Below are positions 9,637-19,009 of a stretch of DNA of 64,000 nt, in pieces. Location: assembly GCF_026241205.1 (NCBI RefSeq), contig NZ_JAPFQM010000001.1:1736001-1800000 (forward strand), given 5' to 3'. How positions within the stretch are numbered: position 1 is the first letter of the stretch; each line of letters starts with the position of its first letter. Source of the DNA: Thermomicrobium sp. 4228-Ro (GTDB lineage: Bacteria; Chloroflexota; Chloroflexia; Thermomicrobiales; Thermomicrobiaceae). Both the position numbers and the translations under genes were made by a program. The notes beneath the pieces are model-generated. The model was not told the DNA's origin. It saw only the letters and a list, made by a program, of their open reading frames with translations, and made no database searches.

Positions 9637-10821
9637 ATGAGCGCGGGCGATTCGTACGACAGCTGGGGATCCGGGTTGAGTCGATCGGTACACATCGCGA
9701 CCGTCCGTGGTGTAGCTGTGCGGGTGCACCCGACATTGTTGTTGATCGTGCCGTGGGTGCTCTGGCACTGGGGCGATCGGAGCAGCGATCCGCTGCGTGG
9801 TGCGCTTTTCGGGGTCTTCGTTTTGGTCGCGGTCTTCGTGAGCGTCGCTGGCCACGAGTTGGCTCACGCCCTGGTCGCCCATCGATACGGTCTAGCTGTG
9901 TGCGACATTACCCTGTTGCCGATCGGCGGGCTGACCCGCATCGAGCAGGGGCCGCTCCCGCCGCGCCGAGAAGCAGCCATCGCCCTGGCTGGCCCGGTGC
10001 TCAATGGCCTCTTGGCACTGGGCTTGTTCCCGTTCGTCGCGAGTATGGTCATGCTGCGCGATCTCACCACTGTGGAGAAGATCGCCGGTCTGCTCTCCGA
10101 GACGAGTATGACGAGCCTCCTCGTCTTTACCATGATCAGTAACCTGTTGTTGGCGGTGCTGAATCTTCTGCCGGCTTTCCCGATGGATGGTGGACGAGTG
10201 CTGAGGGCATGGCTCTCCACCGTCTCCGAACGTTCACGTGCGACCCGTGTCTCCGTCGCGGCCGGTTATGTCGTCGCACTGGCCTCGCTGACACTCGGTG
10301 TGTGGTTCCGCGATCCGACACTGCCGGTGGCCGGGTTGTTTCTCGCGGTGGCGGCCTTCCTGGAGCAACGGACGCTCGACCTGGAGCAGGCGATGCAGCG
10401 CCTACCGGTCGGCCAGTTCGCTGTCTGGGACAGCGGTGGTGTCCTGCCAACGGAACCGCTCGCTCATGCGCTGCAAGGGGGCCCGCGCGATGTCGCGGTC
10501 GTCGAGGGAGGAGTGGTCGTTGGTATGCTCTGGCGCGAGACGGTCTTGCGCCATGCACATATCGCGCATCTCTTGCGAGTGAGTGACGTGATGGACCGGT
10601 CGTTCGTCACTGTGAGCCCGGAAACGTCCGTCTACGAAGCGCACCGGCGTATGCTCGCGAGCGGGCGTCCGGCGGTTCCTGTCGTCGATCCAGGGAACCG
10701 GTACCGAGGTATCTTCACGAGTGACCGGCTGGCGCACGTCTATCGCTACCTGCAAGCGCCGCGCCGGGCACTGACACCCTGGGTGCTGGTAGCCCGGGCA
10801 TTGGGTTTGCTCAGCCGGTAG
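9637..10821 (+). CDS. site-2 protease family metalloprotease with C-terminal CBS pair
   Basis: This is a 394-residue membrane protein of peptidase family M50. The zinc site is HELAH (73-77) in a membrane helix, with the third ligand in NLLPAFPMDGGR (Asp184). About six hydrophobic segments span residues 30-240, and the C-terminal 130 residues form a pair of CBS domains (VSDVMDRSFVTVSPE, YRGIFTSDRL). This layout matches the SpoIVFB-like CBS subclass, in which adenine nucleotides bound by the CBS pair control intramembrane cleavage. The substrate is unknown. A weak -10 (TACAAT, 9567-9572) lies upstream in the 297-nt gap shared with pyrB. Hsp20 follows after 3 nt, suggesting co-transcription and possibly envelope stress. 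Confidence 0.9.
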   Translation: MSAGDSYDSWGSGLSRSVHIATVRGVAVRVHPTLLLIVPWVLWHWGDRSSDPLRGALFGVFVLVAVFVSVAGHELAHALVAHRYGLAVCDITLLPIGGLTRIEQGPLPPRREAAIALAGPVLNGLLALGLFPFVASMVMLRDLTTVEKIAGLLSETSMTSLLVFTMISNLLLAVLNLLPAFPMDGGRVLRAWLSTVSERSRATRVSVAAGYVVALASLTLGVWFRDPTLPVAGLFLAVAAFLEQRTLDLEQAMQRLPVGQFAVWDSGGVLPTEPLAHALQGGPRDVAVVEGGVVVGMLWRETVLRHAHIAHLLRVSDVMDRSFVTVSPETSVYEAHRRMLASGRPAVPVVDPGNRYRGIFTSDRLAHVYRYLQAPRRALTPWVLVARALGLLSR

Positions 10822-10824
10822 GAA

Positions 10825-11280
10825 ATGGTGAGGACACGAGGTGCGGGAGTGAGCGGCGGGCGAACGTTCGATCCCTGGTTCGAAGGATCGCCGTGGCGTG
10901 AGTTCGTCGAGCAGTTCTTCGGTGTTCCGGCGCATCGGCCAGCACCGACGGTCAGCGGTATCGGCGTACCGGTCGATATCGCTGAACTCGGTGATGCGTA
11001 CGTCGTGTATGCTGTGATCCCCGGAATCGACCCGACCAGCGTGGATCTCCAGGTCGAAGACGACCGCCTCGTGTTGCGCGGCGAGATCGAGGAGCCCGAG
11101 ATCGAAGGCCAATGGGTCAGTCGAGAGCGACGGTATGGGCGATTCCAACGGACGGTCGTCCTCCCTGGCCCAGTCGATCCCGAGGGGGCTGAGGCCCGGT
11201 ACGAACGTGGTGTGCTCATCGTCCGTCTGCCGAAAGCGTCACGAGCGCGGGCCCGTCGGATACCAGTGCGTGGCGGCTAG
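10825..11280 (+). CDS. Hsp20 / alpha-crystallin family small heat-shock protein
   Basis: The 151-residue protein has a short aromatic N-terminus (FDPWFEGSPWREFVEQFFG), a central alpha-crystallin domain beginning GVPVDIAELGDAYVVYAVIPGI, and the family's YERGVLIVRLPK strand near the end. Such proteins hold unfolding polypeptides in ATP-independent oligomers. It sits 3 nt after the M50 protease gene. Its TAG stop shares the four bases CTAG with the TAG stop of accA on the other strand. No CIRCE or other heat-shock operator was recognised nearby. Confidence 0.93.
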   Translation: MVRTRGAGVSGGRTFDPWFEGSPWREFVEQFFGVPAHRPAPTVSGIGVPVDIAELGDAYVVYAVIPGIDPTSVDLQVEDDRLVLRGEIEEPEIEGQWVSRERRYGRFQRTVVLPGPVDPEGAEARYERGVLIVRLPKASRARARRIPVRGG

Positions 11281-12113
11281 CCGCTCGGCTCGCTGATCGC
11301 TTCTTCCGACCACACCCCAATCGCGCGATAGCGTGCCCATCGCAGGCGCCGCAGGTGCTCCGGACCGCGCTCTTGCCAGAGTCGCAGGAGTTCCGACAGG
11401 TGCCGCTCGAGCACCGATCCGACGCGCCGGATGACCCCCATCGCATCGAGGTGAGCTGGTACCGGCTCCGGTATGACCTCGTCGGCGATACCGAAGTGGT
11501 AGAGATCTTCCGCAGTGATCCGCATCGTTTCCGCAGCGTCGGGGGCGCGGGCTGCCTCGCGCCACAGGATGGCCGCACACGCCTCCGGAGAGGCGACTGC
11601 AAAGATTGCATTTTCCAGCATGAGCAACCGGTCACAGACCGCGAGCGCGAGTGCTCCACCGCTGCCCCCCTCGCCGATGACGATACCGAGCGTGGGAACT
11701 CGGAGACGGAGCAGCGTTTGCAAGCAGGAGCTGATCGCCCAGGCCTGACCGCGTTCCTCCGATTCGAGTCCGGGATCCGCTGCAGGAGTGTCGATGAACG
11801 TGATCACTGGTAGCTCGAACTTTTCTGCGAGTTGCAGGATACGGATCGCCTTGCGGTAGCCTTCCGGTTTCGGCATCCCGAAGTTCCGGGAAACGTTCTC
11901 AGCGGTGCTCGCCCCTTTCTGGTGACCGAGGACGACAACTGGTTCTGACGCAAAGCGTCCGATCGCAGCGACGATCGCTGGATCATCGCGGAAGAGCCGA
12001 TCGCCATGGAGTTCGCGCGGTTCGTCGAGCAGCTCCGCGATGTAATCGAGCGTGTGCGGGCGGGCGAGGTGGCGGGCGAGCTGCACGCGTTCCCAGGCGG
12101 TTCGCTTCGTCAT
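11277..12113 (-). CDS. accA: acetyl-CoA carboxylase carboxyltransferase, alpha subunit
   Basis: This subunit transfers the carboxyl group from biotin carrier protein to acetyl-CoA together with AccD, making malonyl-CoA for fatty acid synthesis. At 278 residues it is close to the core length of AccA. Recognisable segments are the N-terminal ELLDEPRELHGDRLFRDD, GHQKGASTAENVSRNFGMPKPEGYRKA, FIDTPAADPGLESEERGQ, and the oxyanion-hole stretch GEGGSGGALAL. The ATG overlaps the stop of accD by four bases (ATGA), so the two subunits are translationally coupled. Confidence 0.96.
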   Translation of the reverse strand: MTKRTAWERVQLARHLARPHTLDYIAELLDEPRELHGDRLFRDDPAIVAAIGRFASEPVVVLGHQKGASTAENVSRNFGMPKPEGYRKAIRILQLAEKFELPVITFIDTPAADPGLESEERGQAWAISSCLQTLLRLRVPTLGIVIGEGGSGGALALAVCDRLLMLENAIFAVASPEACAAILWREAARAPDAAETMRITAEDLYHFGIADEVIPEPVPAHLDAMGVIRRVGSVLERHLSELLRLWQERGPEHLRRLRWARYRAIGVWSEEAISEPSG

Positions 12114-13012
12114 CCAGCCAACTCCTGTCGCTTGACTGGCAGAGGCGAGGACTCACTACGGCGACCGGACAACAGCTCGACGAAGTAGGCAAGATCTTCG
12201 CGGAGGCGGTGGCGTGGGACGATCGCGTCGATCATGCCGTGTTCCAGGAGGAACTCCGCACTCTGGAATCCGGTCGGAAGCTTTTGCCTCGTCACCTGCT
12301 CGATGACCCGCGGGCCGGCAAAACCGATCATCGCGCCTGGTTCAGCCAGGATGAGATCAGCGATCGTGGCGAAGCTCGCTGTCACCCCGCCATAGCACGG
12401 ATCGACCAACACCGTGATGAAGGGAAGCTTCGCTTCGCCCAGCGCTTGCACGGCAACGATCGTCTTCGGCATTTGGAAGAGCGAAAAGACCCCCTCGTGC
12501 ATCCGGGCGCCACCGGAACTGGCGAAGACAATGAAGGCTCGTCCCTGCTCGGCTGCTCGCTCAGCAGCACGCGCGAACTTCTCGCCGAAGACTGAGCCCA
12601 TGCTGGCGCCCAAAAAGCCGAACTCGGCGACGGCCAGCGCGACCGGAACGCCGCAGATCGTCGCGGCACCGGTCACGAGTGCCTCGCGTTCTCCCGAGCG
12701 CTGGCGAGCCTCCCGGACCTTTTCCGGATACGGCTCGTCGAGGGCGACGAAGCCGAGCGGATCGGCTGTCACCAGGCTCGTGTCCCACTCGACGAAACTG
12801 CCGGGATCCGCGGTGAGCGCGATCCGTTGACGCGCGGAGAGTCGCGCGTGATAGTTGCAGCGTGGACAGACCGAGCGATTGCGTTCGAATTCGCGGGCAT
12901 AGATGAGTTCACGGCAACGTGGACACTTGATCCAAAGACCGTCAGGCACAGTCGGTCCGAAGTAGTCGCGCTCTTTGTTGGCCGTGTTCCGTCTGCGGAG
13001 GCGGGGCCGCAC
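12110..13012 (-). CDS. accD: acetyl-CoA carboxylase carboxyltransferase, beta subunit
   Basis: The 300-residue protein starts at GTG 13012 behind GAGAGGAGCG; the open frame extends further upstream but without a ribosome site. The N-terminus carries the four-Cys zinc ribbon (Cys30, Cys33, Cys49, Cys52; CPRC twice), followed by the crotonase-like carboxyltransferase fold with SSGGARMHEG and GFAGPRVIEQ. It forms the alpha2-beta2 carboxyltransferase with AccA, encoded immediately downstream. The biotin carboxylase and carrier protein (accC, accB) are not in this window. The gene is divergent from glgC across a 76-nt gap. Confidence 0.96.
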   Translation of the reverse strand: MRPRLRRRNTANKERDYFGPTVPDGLWIKCPRCRELIYAREFERNRSVCPRCNYHARLSARQRIALTADPGSFVEWDTSLVTADPLGFVALDEPYPEKVREARQRSGEREALVTGAATICGVPVALAVAEFGFLGASMGSVFGEKFARAAERAAEQGRAFIVFASSGGARMHEGVFSLFQMPKTIVAVQALGEAKLPFITVLVDPCYGGVTASFATIADLILAEPGAMIGFAGPRVIEQVTRQKLPTGFQSAEFLLEHGMIDAIVPRHRLREDLAYFVELLSGRRSESSPLPVKRQELAG

Positions 13013-13088
13013 GCTCGCTCCTCTCGGTAGGCCTGCCTGAGAGGCTATGATACACGGGGAAACGGTCAAGTACGGGCGGGGGAACACG

Positions 13089-14372
13089 ATGAGCGATGTC
13101 GCCGTCATGATCCTGGCTGGTGGTCAGGGCGAGCGGCTCTCGATCCTTTCGCGCCAACGTGCCAAGCCCGCGGTACCGTTCGCCGGGAAGTACCGGATCA
13201 TCGACTTCGCGCTGAGCAACTGTGTCAATTCCGGGCTCTACGATGTCGCGGTGTTGACACAGTACCGACCGCATTCGTTGAACGAGCACATCGGGCACGG
13301 TCGGCCTTGGGACCTCGATCGAGAGCGAGGCGGTGTCGTCATTCTGCAACCGTACCTCGGCCGCTCGACCTCGGGCTGGTACCGTGGAACAGCCGACGCG
13401 GTCTACCATAACCTCTTTTACATTACCCGCCGCCCATACCGTGACGTGCTGATCCTCGCCGGCGACCACGTGTACGCGATGGACTATCGGCCGATGATCG
13501 CGTGGCACCGCGAGCGGGGTGCAGCGGTGACGATCGCCGTGCAGCCGGTTCCGTGGAACGAGGCCTCGCGCTTCGGTGTCCTGGTGACGGACGAAGACGG
13601 CTGGGTCATCGACTTCGAGGAAAAACCGGAACGTCCACGGTCGAATCTCGCATCGATGGGAATCTACCTCTTCCGTCGCGATGTATTGCTGGATCTCTTT
13701 ACGCGCGAGCATCCGGACGCGCCGGAGTTCATCGACTTCGGACGCGACGTCATTCCGTATCTGATCCGGACGGACACAGTCGCGGCGTACCGCTTCGAGG
13801 GCTACTGGCAAGATGTCGGTACGATCCAGTCGTACTGGGAAGCGAACATGGCCTTACTCGATGATGAACCCAAGTTGAACCTCTACGACCCGAACTGGCG
13901 GATCCACACGCGCAGCGAGGAACGGCCGCCAGCGAAGATCCTCGAGGGCGCACAGATCGTCCGGAGTTTGGTCTCGCACGGCTGCATCATCCGTCAAGCG
14001 ACAGTGATTCGTTCTGTACTTTCACCAGGGGTGATCGTCGAGGATGGGGCGATCGTACGCGACTCGATCGTCATGACCGATTCCGTGATCGGTCGTGGTG
14101 CTATCGTGGATCGATGCATTATCGACAAGCACGTCCGGATCGGCGCGGACGCTTACCTGGGTTGGGGTGACGACAACACCCCGAATTGGTTAGAACCGAC
14201 GCGACTCAACACGGGGATCACGTTGGTCGGGCGAAACGCGGTCATTCCACCGGGTATTCGAATTGGCCGGAATGTCCTGATCGGACCAGACGTGAAGGAA
14301 AGCGACTTCGCGAGTCCCGTGGTCTCCAGTGGCGAAACGGTCAACCCGGTCGCGACCGTGGTATGGTCGTGA
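13089..14372 (+). CDS. glgC: glucose-1-phosphate adenylyltransferase (ADP-glucose pyrophosphorylase)
   Basis: The enzyme makes ADP-glucose from ATP and glucose-1-phosphate for glycogen synthesis. The 427-residue reading starts at ATG 13089 behind GGGGGAA; an earlier in-frame ATG at 13047 lies inside TATGAT (13046-13051), a likely -10. Motifs are the nucleotide-binding [55 protein letters not shown] and [18 protein letters not shown]. The C-terminal 120 residues are a left-handed beta-helix of hexapeptide repeats that normally mediates allostery. No other glycogen genes are adjacent. Confidence 0.95.
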   Translation: MSDVAVMILAGGQGERLSILSRQRAKPAVPFAGKYRIIDFALSNCVNSGLYDVAVLTQYRPHSLNEHIGHGRPWDLDRERGGVVILQPYLGRSTSGWYRGTADAVYHNLFYITRRPYRDVLILAGDHVYAMDYRPMIAWHRERGAAVTIAVQPVPWNEASRFGVLVTDEDGWVIDFEEKPERPRSNLASMGIYLFRRDVLLDLFTREHPDAPEFIDFGRDVIPYLIRTDTVAAYRFEGYWQDVGTIQSYWEANMALLDDEPKLNLYDPNWRIHTRSEERPPAKILEGAQIVRSLVSHGCIIRQATVIRSVLSPGVIVEDGAIVRDSIVMTDSVIGRGAIVDRCIIDKHVRIGADAYLGWGDDNTPNWLEPTRLNTGITLVGRNAVIPPGIRIGRNVLIGPDVKESDFASPVVSSGETVNPVATVVWS

Positions 14373-14631
14373 GCGGTGAGCCGGGGGCAACCCTGGTCCA
14401 TGGGGCGTTACTCGTGTGCGTACCGTGCTGGAGAGCGAAAACGTCGTTCGCACCGGTCGTGAGTCGGTTCGCTCGCACGGGCAGCAACCTTTTCGTCCGT
14501 TTGAACGGAAGGTCAGCGTCTGGTTGACGCATGTCTCTCGTGTGCTCGCCCTGCATCGCCCGTTCCGGCTTGGACGGAGAGTGGCCGAAGGCGAGTGACG
14601 CGTATGGCGGAGCGGTAAGGAGGAGACCAGG

Positions 14632-15750
14632 ATGCCCTGTTCTTACGATGGTGTGCCGAGTAGCATCGAGCAACGGTCGATCGTCTGGCTTCCCGATGCT
14701 GTCGGTGCACTGGACCCAGAGACACAGCGTGCGTTCTTCGATCTATACGATCTGGATGTCACGGTGGGTGAACTCGTCTTGCCGAATCACATGCGGACGT
14801 GGGTCGAGCGTTACTTCGGTTCGACGGAAGCTGTCGTCCGCCAGCGGATCGTCAAGGTAACGAATCGCTGGACGCTCGATGCGACGCTGTTCAATGAGCT
14901 CAGAGCAAGGCGTCCGTTGGAGGCTCGCATACCGGCGGAACTCGCCGACGAGCTGGCACGGACGGCGCCCGATCCGTTCTGCGAGCCGGAGTACAACACG
15001 CCGGAGGATGTGTTCGGGCGTATTCGGGGTCATCATGTCATCACGGCGAGTAACATCGCCAAGTACGATGGTCTGCATGGGGTCATCGTCTTTCGCGAAC
15101 ACGATCCGCTCGCATTCGACAGCGAAGTCGTGAGCGAGATGGTGGCGGTCGCGCGGGAGTGGTTCGCGCGTGCGCACGCAGTCGACACGAACGCAGTCTA
15201 CCCGCTGTTCATGTGGAACTGTCTCTGGAAGAGCGGTGCATCGATTCCCCACGGGCACGCGCAGGTCAGCCTGACCCGGCGGATGCATTATGGGAAGGTC
15301 GAGCGCGAGCGTCGAGCCGCGGAGGCGTATCGGCAACAGACGGACCGGGGGTACTTCGACGATATCTTCCGTATCCACGAACGGCTCGGGCTCGGTCGGT
15401 GGGTCAACGGGGTGCGTGTCTACGCGAGCCTCACACCGCTCAAAGAGAAGGAAACCGTGCTCCTGGCTCCGGCCTTCGATGAGGAACTGGCTCAGGTGAT
15501 GGGCCAGGTGGTGCGCTGCCTGGTGGACGAATTGAACGTCACCTCGTTCAACCTGGTGGCTTGGCTGACGCCCCTGGCAGCGACACCGGAAGACTGGTCG
15601 GACATGCCAGTGGTCGTGCGGGTGGTCGATCGCGGCGATCCGCTGTCGCGCACCTCGGATTTCGGAGCGATGGAGCTGTATGCAGCGAGCGTCGTCGCGA
15701 GCGATCCGTTCCGAGTTGCCGAAGTGCTCTGGCGGTGTCTGGCACGGTGA
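14632..15750 (+). CDS. HIT-superfamily protein resembling galactose-1-phosphate uridylyltransferase
   Basis: This 372-residue protein starts at ATG behind AAGGAGGAGACC. The segment SGASIPHGHAQVSL (HGHAQ at 207-211) matches the HxHxQ catalytic motif of GalT-type nucleotidyltransferases, and MWNCLWKSGAS resembles the GalT segment that precedes it. N-terminal VTNRW and GRHHVITASNIAKYD-type motifs also resemble the family, but overall similarity is weak, so neither sugar nor nucleotide can be assigned. Its position 259 nt after glgC suggests sugar-nucleotide metabolism (inference). That upstream gap shows only a small TCCGTT/AACGGA inverted repeat and an isolated TTGACG without a partner -10. Confidence 0.55.
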   Translation: MPCSYDGVPSSIEQRSIVWLPDAVGALDPETQRAFFDLYDLDVTVGELVLPNHMRTWVERYFGSTEAVVRQRIVKVTNRWTLDATLFNELRARRPLEARIPAELADELARTAPDPFCEPEYNTPEDVFGRIRGHHVITASNIAKYDGLHGVIVFREHDPLAFDSEVVSEMVAVAREWFARAHAVDTNAVYPLFMWNCLWKSGASIPHGHAQVSLTRRMHYGKVERERRAAEAYRQQTDRGYFDDIFRIHERLGLGRWVNGVRVYASLTPLKEKETVLLAPAFDEELAQVMGQVVRCLVDELNVTSFNLVAWLTPLAATPEDWSDMPVVVRVVDRGDPLSRTSDFGAMELYAASVVASDPFRVAEVLWRCLAR

Positions 15751-15899
15751 GGCTGCGGGACGTACGGAACAGAATGTCGTTGTCTGGGCTCCGTGCTGCA
15801 GAGGAGGGCTGGAAGGTGCGGCGATACTGCTGGACGACCGGGAGTGTGGTGGGCGGCCACCACGTGTAACCTGGTGGATGCCTGAAAGCGGAGAAGGGA

Positions 15900-15927
15900 T
15901 TGACGACGACGGTCGACGCAGTACAAT
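15900..15927 (+). promoter_or_regulatory. promoter of the oligopeptide ABC importer operon
   Basis: TTGACG (15900-15905) and TACAAT (15922-15927) are separated by 16 nt, one of the best sigma-70 matches in the window; transcription should start near 15934, leaving a leader of about 140 nt. The rest of the 323-nt gap after the GalT-like gene holds a 7-bp hairpin at 15846-15863 (GTGGTGG/CCACCAC) without a U-tract, possibly a weak terminator, and nothing else I can recognise. Confidence 0.7.
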
Positions 15928-16073
15928 GGTGCCGTTCTCGGAGCGTCGGTCGAGTCGGAACAGCCAGATCGTGTCATCGTTCGGAGGAGGAACTGAGCGA
16001 GGGGGTGAGGCAAATGTTAGAGGAAGTGCGGAACAGTGCGGCGGTCGGTGCGACGAGTGAGGAGGGGACGGTC

Positions 16074-17951
16074 ATGGATGAGCTGCGACAGCTGGAACAG
16101 GCGGCTCGATCGGGGAAGCTCAATCGGCGCGAGGTGCTCAAACGGGCGGCAGCGCTCGGGCTGAGTGCGCCAGTGATTGCATCGCTTTTGGCAGCATGCG
16201 CCCGAGGCGAAGCGACGCCGACAACCGCTCCGGCTGCGCAGACGCCCGCGGCCCAGACACCGGCAGCTGGAGCCAGCCCGACACCTGCTGCCCAGGCATC
16301 ACCCACGCCTGCACCAGCTGCGCGCCGTGGTGAGGGTGGCCTCGTGAAGCTGCTCTGGTGGCAGGCACCGACGATTCTGAACCCGCACCTCGCGCAGGGT
16401 ACGAAGGACTTTGATGCGTCACGCGTTGTCCTGGAACCCTTGGCGGACGTGAACGACAAAGGTGAACTGGTGCCGATTCTGGCAGCGGAGATTCCATCGG
16501 TCGAGAACGGCGGTGTGAGCAAGGATGCCAAGACCGTTACCTGGAAGCTCAAGCAAGGCGTGAAATGGTCGGACGGTCAACCCTTCACGTCGAAGGACGT
16601 GAAGTTCACCTATGAGTACGTCATCAATGAAGCGACGACGGCCACCACGATTTCCAACTACACGGTTATCGAGTCAATCGAGACACCGGATGACTACACG
16701 GTCGTGATTCACTTCAAGAACCCGAACCCTGCCTGGATGAACGTCTTCGTCGGACCGTACGGCATGATCTTGCCGGAGCATGTGCTTCGCGACTACGTGG
16801 GCGAGAAGGCGCGGAACGCGCCGTTCAACCTGAACCCCGTCGGCACGGGGCCCTACAAGGTCAAGGAGTTCAAGCCGGGTGATGTCGTCGTTTACGAGAT
16901 GAACGAGAACTACCGTGAGCCGGACAAACCGTACTTCGCCCAGGTGGAGCTGAAGGGTGGCGGTGATGCCACGACTGCTGCCCGGGCCGTCCTGCAGACG
17001 GGCGAAGTGGACTACGCCTGGAACCTCCAGGTCGAGGCACAAGTACTGGACCAGCTGGAAAAGGCCGGCGTCGGTGTCGTCGAGGTCATCGAGGGGGTGA
17101 ACGTCGAGCGGATCCTCATCAACATGACCGATCCGCGGAAGGAGGTCGACGGCGAGCGCTCGAAGCTCGGGGTGCCGCATCCCTGGCAGTCGGATCTCCG
17201 CGTGCGCCAGGCCTATGCACTGGCCTGTCAGCGTGACGTGATCGCCAACACGTTGTACGGTCGGGCAGGCAAGGCGACCTCCAACATCCTCGTGGCTCCC
17301 GCGCGGTTCGTTTCCAAGAACACCTCGTGGAAGTTCGACCTCGACCAGGCCGCCAAGCTGCTCGACGAGGCTGGTTGGACGAAAGGGCCGGACGGTATTC
17401 GGCAGAAGGACGGCGTCCGGATGGAGATTCTGTATCAGACGTCCATCAATCCGGTGCGCCAGAAGACGCAGGAAATCATCAAGAATGCGTTCGAGCAGCT
17501 CGGCATCAAGGTCGAACTGAAGTCGATCGAAGCCTCAGTCTTCTTTTCTTCTGATCCGGGTAACCCGGATACCTATGCGCACTTCTATGCAGATATCGAG
17601 ATGTTCACGAACGGACCGTCTTCGACCTATCCGTTGGACTACATGGTTTCCTGGTATGGGAAGGAAGACAACATCGCGCAGAAGGCGAATAACTGGTCTG
17701 GGAACAATATCGAGCGTTGGCAGAACGAGGAGTACGATAAGGCCTACGAGCAAGCGCAGGTCGAGCTCGATCCCAAGAAGCAGGAAGAGTTGTTCATCAA
17801 GATGAACGATCTGGTCGTCAACAATGTCGTCGTGATTCCACTGGTGCACCGGAACAGTGTGAGCGGCCGAGCCAAGAACCTGACCGGGCTCGAGCTCTCG
17901 CGTTGGACAGACGAAACGTGGAACATTGCCAGCTGGAGACGCTCGAGCTAG
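16074..17951 (+). CDS. oligopeptide-type ABC transporter substrate-binding lipoprotein (SBP family 5)
   Basis: Start chosen at ATG 16074 behind GAGGAGGGGA; an in-frame ATG at 16014 is possible, while earlier codons overlap the promoter. The 625-residue protein has twin Arg18-Arg19 (NRREVLKRAA) ahead of a hydrophobic stretch and a lipobox LLAAC with Cys42, so it is a lipoprotein, perhaps Tat-exported. An Ala/Pro/Thr-rich linker (about 46-95) precedes the mature domain. KLKQGVKWSDGQPFTSKDVKFTYEY and VGTGPYKVKEFKPGDVVVYEMNENY are typical of DppA/OppA-like proteins. It captures peptides or related solutes for the two permeases encoded downstream. No ATPase gene is present. Confidence 0.92.
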   Translation: MDELRQLEQAARSGKLNRREVLKRAAALGLSAPVIASLLAACARGEATPTTAPAAQTPAAQTPAAGASPTPAAQASPTPAPAARRGEGGLVKLLWWQAPTILNPHLAQGTKDFDASRVVLEPLADVNDKGELVPILAAEIPSVENGGVSKDAKTVTWKLKQGVKWSDGQPFTSKDVKFTYEYVINEATTATTISNYTVIESIETPDDYTVVIHFKNPNPAWMNVFVGPYGMILPEHVLRDYVGEKARNAPFNLNPVGTGPYKVKEFKPGDVVVYEMNENYREPDKPYFAQVELKGGGDATTAARAVLQTGEVDYAWNLQVEAQVLDQLEKAGVGVVEVIEGVNVERILINMTDPRKEVDGERSKLGVPHPWQSDLRVRQAYALACQRDVIANTLYGRAGKATSNILVAPARFVSKNTSWKFDLDQAAKLLDEAGWTKGPDGIRQKDGVRMEILYQTSINPVRQKTQEIIKNAFEQLGIKVELKSIEASVFFSSDPGNPDTYAHFYADIEMFTNGPSSTYPLDYMVSWYGKEDNIAQKANNWSGNNIERWQNEEYDKAYEQAQVELDPKKQEELFIKMNDLVVNNVVVIPLVHRNSVSGRAKNLTGLELSRWTDETWNIASWRRSS

Positions 17952-17964
17952 TGGTACCGCGGCG

Positions 17965-17988
17965 GGGGCGGGGCAACTGCTCCGCCCC
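17965..17988 (+). promoter_or_regulatory. intercistronic hairpin between binding protein and permease genes
   Basis: A 10-bp stem (one G-U pair, GGGGCGGGGC with GCTCCGCCCC) closes on an AACT tetraloop 13 nt after the binding protein stop, with no U-tract. Such stems between a binding protein gene and its permeases usually protect the upstream message or damp read-through, giving more binding protein than permease. Role inferred; the stem is visible. Confidence 0.6.
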
Positions 17989-18022
17989 TGAACCATGTGG
18001 TATGGGGTGAGGAGCGCGGGGG

Positions 18023-18982
18023 ATGACACAATATCTGATCCGCCGGATTCTCATCTCGATTCCGACTCTGATCGCGATCAGCATCGTGATCTTCACGATT
18101 CTGGCGCTGGCGCCCGGTGATCCGTTGGCCGAGCTCGCGATGAACCCAGCTGTGCCACCGGAGGTACGCCAGCGCATCCGCCAGAGCATGGGCCTGGACG
18201 ACCCGATACCCGTCCGCTACGTGAAGTGGGCGTCGTCGATGTTGCGGGGTGACTTCGGTTATTCGTTCCGGTCCAAGTCGCCGGTCATCGATCTCATCCG
18301 CCAGCGACTGCCAACGACGCTCTACGTGATCGGGACCGCGTATGTTCTTTCGGTTCTGATCGCCATCCCGGTCGGCGTCCTCTCGGCGATCCGACAGTAT
18401 TCGATCTTCGACAATATCGCGACGACCCTGGCCTTCATTGGGTTCTCGTTGCCGACCTTCGTGACCGGTATTTTGTTCATCCTCGTTTTCAGTGTGAAGC
18501 TCGGCTGGCTGCCGATGATCTACCGCACGACGATCGAGACAGAGGGGCTCGCTGGCCTGTGGGAGAAGATCAAGCAAGCGCTCATGCCGATCATGGTCCT
18601 CGCCCTGTTCGAGACGGCGGCCCTGGCGCGGTACACGCGGGCCGCGATGTTGGAGACGATCCACCAGGATTACGTGCGGACGGCGCGGGCCAAGGGACTG
18701 AGCGAACGGGCGGTGATCTTGCGCCATGCCCTGCGCAACGCGCTCATCCCAGTCGTGACGATCGTCGCGCTGAGCATCCCGGGAATCTTCACAGGGGCAG
18801 TGATCACCGAGCAAATCTTCCGGGTGCCGGGCATGGGATCGCTGTTGATCAGCGCGATCCGCGATAACGACACACCGGTGATCATGGCGATCACCATTAT
18901 CTTTTCAGCACTCGTCGTTCTCTTCAATTTGATCGCGGATATCTTGTACGGTGTCCTCGATCCACGGATTAAGTACGAGTGA
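18023..18982 (+). CDS. ABC transporter permease, DppB/OppB type
   Basis: This is a 319-residue inner membrane permease with a first helix at residues 10-30, the large external loop typical of DppB, and five further membrane segments. The ATPase-docking EAA loop reads ARAKGLSERAVILRHALRNALIPV, and the C-terminus ends in LFNLIADILYGVLDPRIKYE, the standard end of this family. It starts at ATG behind GCGGGGG. It forms a heterodimer with the second permease encoded 27 nt downstream. Confidence 0.94.
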   Translation: MTQYLIRRILISIPTLIAISIVIFTILALAPGDPLAELAMNPAVPPEVRQRIRQSMGLDDPIPVRYVKWASSMLRGDFGYSFRSKSPVIDLIRQRLPTTLYVIGTAYVLSVLIAIPVGVLSAIRQYSIFDNIATTLAFIGFSLPTFVTGILFILVFSVKLGWLPMIYRTTIETEGLAGLWEKIKQALMPIMVLALFETAALARYTRAAMLETIHQDYVRTARAKGLSERAVILRHALRNALIPVVTIVALSIPGIFTGAVITEQIFRVPGMGSLLISAIRDNDTPVIMAITIIFSALVVLFNLIADILYGVLDPRIKYE

Positions 18983-19009
18983 GGGCCGACGACGCCTCAA
19001 CGGGGGTGG

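Noticed and set aside
13013-13088. A complete divergent promoter pair for accD and glgC
   Set aside because: TATGAT/ATCATA is present, and TTGACC occurs on the minus strand, but the spacing of 11 nt is too short and no plus-strand -35 fits.
14373-14631. Small open frames between glgC and the GalT-like gene
   Set aside because: No ribosome sites or recognisable features; arginine/valine-rich composition typical of random high G+C sequence.
15900-16073. Longer N-terminus for the substrate-binding protein starting at TTG 15900
   Set aside because: That codon lies in the -35 hexamer of a strong promoter and the -10 follows inside the extra sequence; the extra residues are not signal-peptide-like, while ATG 16074 has GAGGAGGGGA and a normal lipoprotein leader.
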